NCBI GenBank assembly: GCA_019828595.1
Contig: JAHQRK010000010.1
Coordinates: 1,116,001 to 1,180,000, forward strand
Direction: 5' to 3'
Source of the DNA: Aphanomyces cochlioides
Lineage: Eukaryota; Oomycota; Saprolegniomycetes; Saprolegniales; Verrucalvaceae
Length of the DNA stretch: 64,000 nt
The position numbers were made by a program, and so were the translations under genes. Position 1 is the stretch's first letter. Each line of letters starts with the position of its first letter. This document shows positions 34,760 to 44,050 of this stretch, piece after piece. Below the pieces are notes generated by a model. It was given only the letters and a program-made list of their open reading frames with translations. It searched no databases and was not told where the DNA came from.

Positions 34760-35615
34760 GGACATACTTCCATACCCCATTCCTACAACACAAACAATTT
34801 TTTCACACAATCCTCCTGCGTCTCTACATCCCCTCGCATCGCTACCTACAAACAAACATACATCAATCGTCTCATCTTCTCATATACACAAAAAAACATA
34901 GATTCCACAGGCCGTTCAAAACATACCAACACATACGGCTGCATTGCACTCACCATCCTTTTATACAAAATCACACTCACCACATGGCCTACATTACCAA
35001 ATCTCGTCAAGAAACTCGTCTCAATTGCTGCATACAGTCTCCACTTCGTATGATCTAGAATATCCTCCTTCCACTGTAATCTTTCACATGGAACACATTA
35101 CGTCAAAAATTATTCTGACATGCGACTTTAGACCGATGTACGAATTTTTGCTTACTTCAAAGCTGACTATGAGAATGAATCTTCTTCACTTTGGTCGTCT
35201 CAAGCTAAACCAGGACGCGTCTCCTGCACATGAATATCGCGATCAAAATACGAGAAATATCTCAAATACATATGTGTGGACAGTATTCGCACCCCTTCCA
35301 GATTAAACGTCCAGTGAGTCATTGTGATAGGTCTTAGACCGCTGAGCTCGCCGAATGTGTGGTGATAAAAGACCAACCTAACATCGTGAAATGTCTTGTG
35401 TGTCAAATTCGTGAAATTGGGATTTGAAAAGCGGCAAAATATTTCCTCTAAAAGTTGGAGTGGGTGAAATAATCTCACAACACGAGAGCTTTCCGTCGCT
35501 TTATTTCCGATGGGCGTGAGGACCCTGACACAGCCATGACGATCGTCGATTTCTGATCGACAGATTGTTGATAAATGTGCTTTTTATGGCTCTCATGGAA
35601 AAAAGGGAAAAGAGT

Positions 35616-35687
35616 ATCGATGGAGGGGATCGAACCCTCGATCTCAAGCGTGTGAAGCTTGCGTCCTAACCACTAGACGACATCGAC
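35616..35687 (-). tRNA. tRNA-Val(CAC), unit 12
   Basis: Identical gene, transcribed toward the 3' end of A3 (convergent). Confidence 0.94.
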
Positions 35688-36688
35688 TCCTTACTCCAGA
35701 CCTCAATCCCAAAGTGTCATACATCCAACTCATCACGCCATTTTCACTCCGATACCACTCAGCTCTTATACTCTATGACCATGCCTTAGAAAACACGACT
35801 AACCAAACAAAACCTGTTCAACTCACACATGACTTTCACAATAAGTATAACTTTAGCATACACTGAAACTTATCATGATACATAGAGAACACATGTCAGA
35901 CTGAATTAGCCCATGCATTTGTAGACTATGACTTGCACTTCACTCCGTTCGATCGTGATAACAAATGTAGCCGTTGCAAGGTGTGGTTCAATCTTTTGGT
36001 CCATTCGCACTCCCAGCAATTGGTCGCGTGCAAAACATAGAGCTCGCGAGTCATGTAGACACCAGGAAACTAAATGTGACTAGCATGTGATTTTACTTTC
36101 TATTCGCCATGCCGATGGTCTATCTTGGCTAGAAGAGTATTGAAAGAAACGTTTTTTACATTCAACAGTAAATGATCCTTTTTGACAGGGTTTCATTGCA
36201 TTGGGAAGACACTAACATAGGAATGGGTTGTGTTTGCGAAAAACGAACGACGACAAAGAGAAAGAGAGTTTCAGGTACAAACGGTCACGGTGTTGGGGGA
36301 TATGCTCACCACAACGAGAAAGAAAACCCTCAAGGACAGCCTCTTCTGTTCTGTGACAAACTCAACTAATGCTCCTGAGCACCATGAATAAATCTTGCAC
36401 GATGTTAATTGTTTTCAGACGACCCAAATCTGTCAATTTTACATCAATTGATTTTCATACAGTGAGAATGAGTGAACTTTTAGTGTCAAGTCTTTGAAAT
36501 GGCGGGGATAGCCTGGGCTCATGCGAGATGAAGGACTTGTGTATTTGGCGAGACTGACGAGTGTTCGTGAATGTAGTTTGTTTTGAGTGATTGAGGGGTA
36601 AGGATGATGTCTAGACTTTGGGGTTGAAAGGACAGATCCGACAATAGAGCTGTCGAGGGATAAACGTGTGGGAAAAACATAAATGCAA

Positions 36689-36759
36689 GCCCCCACGCGG
36701 GATCGAACCACGGACCTTTCGCTTACGAAGCGAGTGCTCTACCACTGAGCTATAGGGGC
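36689..36759 (-). tRNA. tRNA-Thr(CGT), unit 12, occupied by D and B
   Basis: Complete gene; segment D begins at its 5' boundary. The site was used at least twice here (B, then D). Confidence 0.94.
36743..36759. repeat. Target-site duplication left of D
   Basis: CACTGAGCTATAGGGGC (17 bp) recurs exactly at 37582-37598 between D and B. It is 3 bp longer than the A duplications. Confidence 0.88.
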
Positions 36760-37185
36760 ACGACGGCAACAACGACGATCGAACAGCGAGACAGGAGAAC
36801 ACGAGAGACGCAGCAACAAGTGTGGCGCAAAGCAGGAACACAACGAGGCAGGTCGAGCTTCAAGGCAGAGGGAACAACGTCGGACAAGCAAGGCCAAACC
36901 ACGGACGAGAAGGAACGCAAACGAGAGGCAAGCAACCAAAGCGAGGCAACGGAGAGGCAGCCTGACGGTGTGTTGGGCAGCAGGCAAATCGGAAAATGAA
37001 CCCGCAGCCATTAAATCCACAAGGAAGTTCTCCAATCTCATCCTCAAGAATTTCACACTACCCAACGAGTGGACTCCAAGACGCCCTATACAAAAATCAA
37101 GATACACATGTGGCCGAAGAAACATTTGGACACAGCGCACCCATGTTCCGACAATGACGCGCCATTGAGACAAGAAATCTGCTCC

Positions 37186-37410
37186 GTCCAAGATGAGTCC
37201 AACCAACATGTGGATATTTCCTATGGCACTGGTCCCGTCCAAGATTAGTCAAGCCAACATTTGGGAGTTCTCCAGATGATGGCCCCGTCCCAGATTATTC
37301 CACAGCCATCTGATGACGAAGACCAGACACTTCTGTCCCATGTCTACACCACCCAAGACCAGTCACCTTGTCACGAAACATGATGACCCTCACCCAAGTC
37401 CAAGATTCGA
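37186..37410 (+). repeat. Degenerate internal repeats in D1
   Basis: About five imperfect copies of a core like GTCCAAGATnAGTCnA followed by CAACAT or similar, at roughly 37187, 37226, 37287, 37349 and 37399. Spacing is irregular (39-62 nt). The same set is in D2. Confidence 0.5.
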
Positions 37411-37549
37411 CGTGTCAAGTGTCAACATTGCACTGTATCAACTGATACAACAGAAATCAAGTTTCAAGAGGTAAAACTTCTTGAGTTCAAATCTCACAAG
37501 CACCAATATTATTCACTCAAGAGTTATTAATGACGGTCATTACTATTTA

Positions 37550-37574
37550 GCGTATAATTAAATTTAATATACGC
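37550..37574 (+). other. 3' terminal palindrome of D1
   Basis: GCGTATA...TATACGC with an AT-rich near-palindromic centre, 7 nt before the target duplication. Its position is like the terminal hairpin of element A, although the sequence is unrelated. Confidence 0.65.
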
Positions 37575-37581
37575 GATTGTA

Positions 37582-37598
37582 CACTGAGCTATAGGGGC
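37582..37598. repeat. tRNA-Thr 5' fragment between D1 and B1
   Basis: Second copy of CACTGAGCTATAGGGGC. It serves as the right duplication of D and as the remnant of the left duplication of B. Confidence 0.88.
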
Positions 37599-37681
37599 AC
37601 TTTTTACTTTTGCCGTCAACCACTCAAGTCAGTAGTCAGTTCAAGTAAGGTACCCCTCCCGCCTCCCAAGTGAAGTGAAGT

Positions 37682-40378
37682 ATGTCGTCCACCCCCACGT
37701 CAGCTACCGCCAATGCTCCCAGCGCTCGCGTCTTTGAAGATTCTTATGGTCGCATGCCTAATGAAAACAATCACCACGATGAAACCTCGTCCTTTGCACC
37801 TCTTGTCGATGCGCCGATGACCGAACCACCGCTCGTCGCGAGCACCTCTTTGGACTCTCGTGAGGATGCTGATCACTTGTCGCAGCCTCCAAACGAGTGT
37901 CGTGAATCACTGGAACCTTCCACCGACTCGAACGCTCGAAACGTTCCAAGTCCCGAGCCAACCGCCGAGTCTCACAACCGAGACGATGCGCTGCTCGCTC
38001 GCGCTGCTGAAGCCGCAATGAGCGCTCCTGGCTCAAATGACTCGCCACCTAATGAAGAAACATCACCACCAACTCCTTCGAACAACGCACCTGGCACTCG
38101 ACTCCATGTCGACCTCTCGGACCCCGAAGGAACTCCGCCACGTGTCGTGCAACCAGCACCTCAAAAATTGACCTATGCGGATTTGTTACGCAAAGGGGTA
38201 GGGAAACCTACTACGGAAGCGGGTGAAGACCGTCTTGACCCGCCCGACGACCGAGTATCTCGACAAGTTGATGCAACTTGCTCGCAACGAAGAAGCTGAC
38301 GAGGATGAAGTCCTACAAGTCATTTCAGACGCCACACCTTCGAAACCAAAAACAGCTACCGCCACAGTGTGGATCAAAACGGGCGACACTTTCAAAGACC
38401 GCGAGTTCTCCAATGAGAAACTCATTGCCGCAATCTTCAAGGAGAACGCCCAGGCTTCTTGGGCTCACCTCTTGCTCGAGTTTGTTCAACTCAACAAGGC
38501 ACGCGATGGTGATATCGTGGTGTCTATCACGTCGCCATTCGTTCGCTCTGAATTAGAAGGTCAAGAGATCTCCATCTATGGCAAGTCGTACCCATTCTCG
38601 ACAGCCACACAACCAACAAGACGCCGCGTCACTTCTCGGGAGGATCAAAAGCGCCAAAAGACCCAATGGATGCACTTTACTTCATGGATATTGTTGGTAT
38701 CCGTTTCAACTTTGATACGGACAAACTGTTTCGCCTATTGAAGCGACTCAAGACAAAACCAGTCTTTCAAGCGTACCGTCAACATTTACCCAATATCACG
38801 TGCCAGTCGAATGTGTGGAGGGTTTACTTCTTGGAGTCAACCGCTCCTAATCAACTCATTGTTAACGGACACGCCACCGATCAATTGCGCATGGACGGCG
38901 TAACCTACAATGTCTTCGTCAAAGACTACGAAAAGTCAAGCCAACGTACGGGCGCGCGTTCTCCTCATTGCTTGGATCTTGACCAACTCGTGGAGTCTAT
39001 GGCTTCACAGCCGTCAAGTCCCCACAAGGAAGAAGAATCAGAATCGCAACAACAACCCAAGCGTCCAAAGACCGACGACCAGCCACCCCGCGAAGCAGCT
39101 AAGCCTCAGCAGGAGGAACAAGGCGAGGAAATGGAAGTCGAGGAGTTGCACCAAGGCTCCAACCAAACGGAAGAACCTCAGCAGGAGGAACAAGCCGAGG
39201 AAATGGAAGTCGAGGAATCCAATAATGATCCCAATCAACAAACGAACGACAGCACCTCCTCCCTTGATGGCCGCAACGCTGATAAGGGAGAAGAGATGGA
39301 AGTCGATGCCAAATCTACCAAGAGAAACACAAGTCAGACCGGCGAAGAAGACGGATTTGAAGCACCACGACGCAAGAAGAGAACGGCAGTTCAGCAGTCA
39401 TCGCCGACTGTCAAGTCGTGGGCATCCGACAACTTCTTCGATGTCCTCAATCAAATCGAGGCCAGCACACGCACACTTGAAATACATCAAGATGTTTCAA
39501 CTCGAGTGTACATACCAAAAGTCAACAAACTCCCCACCGACGTAGCGGCCATGAAGTCTGCCTACGTCAAGAAGCAACACGTCGTTAGCAACAAACTCGA
39601 CTGGCATCCAGACAACCTTACCATGGAAGAGTTCATGAATGTCCTGCAACAAAGTGCTGAAGACGGAACCTCCTTCGAGCAACACACTCAAGTCATCGCA
39701 ACCACAGACTACTCAGGAACAGAACTTGATGTAGTCGATTCGATCCGACGGTGCAATGTGGACTCTTTGTGGAAGATAATCCACACGCAACCTCAAAGCA
39801 TGAACGTCGTGCTCACCAAACTTGCTATCAATTCGTACCATGAATACTCCAAAGTCGTCCGAATGCATACCTGGCATCGATGGATTGCCGCGACTCAACT
39901 TCCTTTAGTGCATTCATTCACCAACGGGTTCAAATTTACGTTCCAGGAACACCCACGGTGGTCACGACTTGAAGAAATCTCAAACTCTCCCGAGTTCTTC
40001 AAGGACGCCGCAAACCATCCAGCCTTTTCATCTGAGCACGTCGAAGACGCCCTCTCAGCATTCGAGTTATGGCTCTCTGTCCAAGCACCGTTAGTCTTCA
40101 AGAATGACATTTGGCTACTTTACCTCACACGCCAACCCGTTGAGTGGCTCCCAACCAAGCATGTAAGGATGCTTGCATCGAATACGCTCTGGGCGCTGTT
40201 GAAATCGCCGTTTGGACAACAATTCGCAGAGGAATTGCACCACTTGTGCAAAACGGAAATGACTTCGTGGATCTGGCAACTCAGCCTGGACGCATATCAA
40301 CCTACAAACAACTCGTCAACGGCATTCGTCGGCCAGGACAATACCCGTCTGCAGCGCCGACACATCCTCTTGTACTAA
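37682..40378 (+). pseudogene. Element B1 ORF1, three reading frames as read
   Basis: The ORF1 protein is spread over three frames. The first (37682-38299) is an acidic, Ser/Pro-rich N-terminus from ATG 37682. The second (to 38741) starts with the TRPTTEYLDKLMQ region. The third (to 40378) carries the bulk. The first change, between 38202 and 38299, is also in B2, so it predates the duplication or reflects recoding. The second is an extra CA at about 38606-38613 (CCACACAACC against CCACAACC in B2) and is private to B1. Content: an RRM-like region (YFMDIVGIRF to VTYNVFVKDY), two repeats ending EEMEVEE, basic RRKKRT, and a C-terminal helical region. It presumably packages element RNA, as in LINE ORF1 proteins. 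Confidence 0.72.
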
Positions 40379-40392
40379 AGTCCTCGCGGCTG
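40375..40392 (+). promoter_or_regulatory. ORF1/ORF2 junction motif, putative recoding site, element B1
   Basis: ORF1 ends TAC TAA (40376-40378) and the ORF2 frame reads ACT AAA GTC across it in the +1 frame. The 18-nt motif matches the element A junction at 16 positions. No ATG opens ORF2 nearby; GTG at 40395 is the nearest candidate non-AUG start. Confidence 0.55.
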
Positions 40393-41619
40393 TTGTGCAA
40401 GGTCAACCACAAACACACCCAAACAATCCACCAACAAACTCAACGCAACCATCCTTTCCAAACTCTTCGCTATCCAAGTTATCTATCGCCACAGCCAATA
40501 TCAATGGTGTATCGAGAGATAGTGGAAACTTACTTGTAAATTCCATGATCTCGAGGTACAACATTGTCGGCTTACAAGAGACCAAATTTGCTGGTATCGT
40601 GCAATTCGACAAGTTCCAATTCCACTTGACGCATGCTCTTGGCAAAGACCAGTACTTCCTTGCTTCAAACGACCATCGACAAAATTCCGACCAAGTGGAG
40701 CAATACCGCTCAGGTGGTGTTGCGATGGTCTTCCAAGCCACAGTGCCGGGTTTCGAACATCTTCACCACGAAACCCAATACGACATCGAGGATCGCTACA
40801 TGGTGGTTAGCTCTATGTGGGGTGATGATCCGATTTATTACCACAATATATACGCGCCAGTGCAAGACAATGAACGTGACGCGTTCTTCAATTCCTTGCC
40901 GCGAAATTTTCCGCTCAACTCTAGGCATGTCGTCTTGGGTGACTTCAACCTTCCAATGGACAGAGACCTTGATTCCAGGGGGTCGGAAGTTTCAAATCAT
41001 CACACTCACCGACAATCTTGCTTTGCTTGGATCCAAGAGCTCAATGTCGTGGACGCTTGGCGCAGCTACAATCCTACACGAAGGGTTTATTCGTCACCTC
41101 AAAGACTCAATCGGCTGGATTACATTCTGCTGGATCCAATCTTATCTAGCTGGGTTCGTACAACGGAATACTTCGAACCCACAGCAGACACCGACCACCT
41201 TTGGCACTTCGTGGAGCTTCAACCTATCCAAATTAAGCGCCAGAAGAGCTATTTGAAATTACCAAAAGAATTGATGACCATCTCAGAAGTAAGAGAAGCC
41301 ATCAAAAATGAAGCGGATGCACTCCTCAATGAGTTGAGAGCATCTCAGGAGCCAGGATCACTGTGGTCCCGTTGGAAACATCGGACGAAGAAGTTCCTGT
41401 AGAAGTATCATGCTCGATTGATAACCGACCAGCGCAATGAACTTCAAGCGGCTCAAATTCAGTGGCTTCAAGCTCAATTGAAACATCGACAACGACGGAT
41501 CAACGATGACGCGCTCGAGGTCGCAAAAGCCAACTATGAAGAACGTAAACAAGAGATAAAACAACGTCGCGCCGACCTCAGCTTTGACTTCCATGCCACG
41601 CACAACGAAGCGGTTAACT
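40377..41619 (+). pseudogene. Element B1 ORF2, endonuclease domain only, in-frame TAG, cut by C
   Basis: EEP endonuclease with TANINGV, GLQETKF, NIYAPV, LGDFNLP, RLDYILLD and DTDHLWH in the expected order: the nuclease that would nick the target in target-primed reverse transcription. An in-frame TAG at 41400-41402 follows KHRTKKFL, then the same frame continues through a helical linker (to EAVN) and stops at the C junction. The RT core is absent. B2 is identical here, so the TAG is not a one-off read error. Confidence 0.83.
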
Positions 41620-44050
41620 GAGTATATTAAAGAATTAATATGGCCCAAAAGGGCCGCAAACTAGACTTTCGATTTTGGCTTCATAGGTCGCATAATAAAT
41701 ATGTGTTGCGAAATGTGACCTTGGAAGGTTCTTGTGGAAAATCGTCCAGTGTTGCTTAACCGAAATAGACTTGGGTGTGGGGTAATTTGGAGGAACCATG
41801 GCAGAAAGAAAATGTTGCATGGCGATTCAGGCTGTGAAAAAATTCAACAGTATAGAGAAGAGCCATACAAGCAACTTTCTTTTCATGACCATCTTGATCC
41901 GAGTTGGTGGTGGCGAGATACGAGGCAATTTCGGGTTGACTGTGGAGGACTTGAAAATTTGTATACAAAAGTCTTGATAAAAATTCCAAGTGGAGGTACG
42001 CAGTGAAAAAGGCCAAGTGAATAAAAGCTTGAGTTGGGGTCGATCCATGAATAAATAAATCGACAGGAGAGGAAGGCCAAAAATTGACAAAAGGGTCGAA
42101 ACAGAGTAAAATCAGGCCCAAGGAAAATAAATTGGCAAGAGGTAGGAGCCCAAAAAATCCAAAAAGGTCGTGGCCAATTTAATTCGACCTCAGGAGGCCG
42201 AATTAAATCGCTGGATCCATGGGAAAAGCTGGGTTTGAGAGAAAAGACCATCCAAAATAAAATGTTCTTGGACGATTTGACCAGCCAAAAAAATCAACGA
42301 GGTCGGTCGTTCCATGACAAGCAAAGTTGATTTCAGGAGCGTCTTCATCGGAGTTGATGGTGGCGAGATAGAGGGAAAATCCCTTGTGGGTTGGGCTTTT
42401 GGGGTAAACCTCCCAAAAATAATAAAAAAGGGTAAAATATTTGGGAGGTGCCATTTTGACATGCGCCATGCGCGGATAGGTCTCGAGCGCGAGCATCGTC
42501 GGAGCTGGATTTCGAACGGCGCCGCGGTGCATGGAGCCACTTGGCAGAATCGTAGCGACGATACGTACGAAGGATAGCGCACCATTAGAATCGCCATAGG
42601 TAGTGTGTAGCGGGAGAGCGCTAGCCAAAACCAGTGGTTTTTCCAATCGGGCGTCTCGGCGGCCAAATTTGAAGGAGTCATAACTTCCGAACGGCTATGA
42701 GATAGATAGCCATACTTGGTGTCCTCCATCAATGGAGGCTAGCGGTGGATGCACCATATTAATCGGTGCATATAGAGTCGTGTAGCTGAAATGAGCTACG
42801 ATGGTCGTTTTGGAGCCTTATCGGCTCAAAATGGTTTGGAATCGGAAGTTGGGTTCCTGTGCTGCTATCATGGTGCTTGATAGCTCAAATCCATCGCGAG
42901 GACATTCTCGAGCCTCTCCAACTCTAAGTTGGGCGATCGGAGTTGATTTGCGTTCAGGAGCCATTCCGATGAGTTTTAGCCATTTCACCAAAAGTTGTCG
43001 GGGCGACGGCAAGTAGGTTCCAGGGCTTCAATCATCGCTCTTGATGGCTTAAAACACTCGTCTAGCCATGATAGGATGGAAAAGAGTCATAGCCGGTCGA
43101 TAGGAAATGATTTGCGACCTGTAGCCGACTTAAGGTTTTGTAGCCGGTGGATAGGGGCGGTTGACATTTTGGATTGAGGATTGCGAGCAAACCAGGATGT
43201 TTCAGGGCGTTCTAACGCTTTGGCTAGTCGTAATAAGTGGTGGAGCCACCCACTAGACCCCTAGATGTCACTCGGTGACCGTAGGGAAAGCGTTCGAGTT
43301 GTCCTGGTGTTTCACCGGTTTGGGTGACAGTCCAAAATGGGTTCGTGGTTTTGAACCATAGATCTGCAATATGTGCTAGTTGGTGTCGGCATAGAGCTCG
43401 ATTCAACTGAGATAACAAGCCACTAAACGTAGAAATCCACGCAGTAGGTCGAGAGAAATTTCACTTTTGGTGACGGGTTGAAACCGGTTCAAAATGGGTG
43501 TCACCGGGTCGAATTTCCTTTCGAATTTTGTTTCGCGAGTTTGGCGAGGTTTGAGCACTCGCAAACTGGCTCGTCTTGAGGAGGAGACATGGGAGAATCT
43601 TTTAGGCACCGTGGCGCAATTTTCCCGAACAAAAAGTGTGCACTCGATTTTGAGATTTCGCCCCCAGGGGGAGACGTCGTGACAATTTTCAAAGTGTTGT
43701 TGTGAGAGAACCACTGCACTTTTTTGCAATCTAACGCTTGCGTTTGTCTGCTTGGGATGTCTAGCAACCCTGAAGACCATTAGAATGTCTGAAATGATCG
43801 TCAGGGCAATGCCAGGGTTGTCGATAGTTTTGCCATTTTGGGTGAACGGATAAAGTCAAGTCGATTTTGTGAACGACTCGGCATGAGATAAAGTTACTTG
43901 GTGTGTTCATAGAGCTCTGTTAGCTGGGGCTAACGAGCCATCAAACGCATGAAAAGGCCAAGTGGGTCGCGAGAAAATCCACTTTGAGTTTTCCCATTGG
44001 TTTGGGTGACTTAGGTGAATTTCTTCAAAGGTTGCAATATAACATGCCTT
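41620..44050 (-). other. 3' UTR of element C1, 2.4 kb with degenerate repeats and hairpins
   Basis: No credible ORF on either strand; ORFs up to 180 codons lack recognisable content. Imperfect direct repeats include 41891-41925 with 42341-42375 (sharing GAGTTGnTGGTGGCGAGATA) and 43390-43470 with 43908-43990 (sharing CATAGAGCTC). Strong hairpins lie at 42177-42208 (ATTTAATTCG/CGAATTAAAT) and 42408-42449 (ACCTCCCAAA/TTTGGGAGGT). Unusually long and structured for a LINE 3' UTR. Confidence 0.6.

Larger units (their letters stand above)
34746..36759. repeat. tRNA array unit between A3 and D/B, one pair
   Basis: One 2-kb unit. Private variants CATTACGTC (about 35096) and GAAGACACTAAC (about 36206) recur only in the unit at 51856-53869, marking both as copies of one unit within the 17.1-kb duplication. 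The spacers hold no convincing gene. Confidence 0.94.
36760..37581 (+). mobile_element. Segment D1, noncoding insertion at the tRNA-Thr site
   Basis: An 822-bp segment between 17-bp copies of the tRNA-Thr 5' end, in the same orientation as A. The first 200 nt are purine-rich (CAACGACG, GAGACAGG repeats). The middle has degenerate repeats of the form GTCCAAGATnAGTC. The end has a B-box-like AGTTCAAATCT followed by CACCA and a terminal palindrome. I see no credible ORF. It could be a nonautonomous element or a 5'-truncated copy of the unseen 3' end of B; the window cannot distinguish these. Confidence 0.72.
37599..41619 (+). mobile_element. Element B copy B1, second tRNA-Thr-targeted family, interrupted by C
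   Basis: Starts exactly after the tRNA-derived sequence, with an 83-nt leader (ACTTTTTACTTTTGCC). It encodes ORF1 and the endonuclease part of ORF2, then stops within the linker before the RT (SFDFHATHNEAVN, matching QFDFHANVNE of A), where element C lies antisense. The RT and 3' end are not in the window. Proteins are clearly related to A but diverged, so this is a separate family sharing the same site. Confidence 0.85.

Noticed and set aside
36739..37242. A 167-codon minus-strand ORF over D and the tRNA-Thr
   Set aside because: It runs through the tRNA gene and the purine-rich part of D. The Leu/Arg/Ser/Cys-rich composition is typical of antisense of such DNA.
42190..42732. ORFs of 120-180 codons in the C 3' UTR
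   Set aside because: Overlapping ORFs on both strands, low-information Phe/Ser/Pro-rich sequence, no homology to the other elements and no suitable context.
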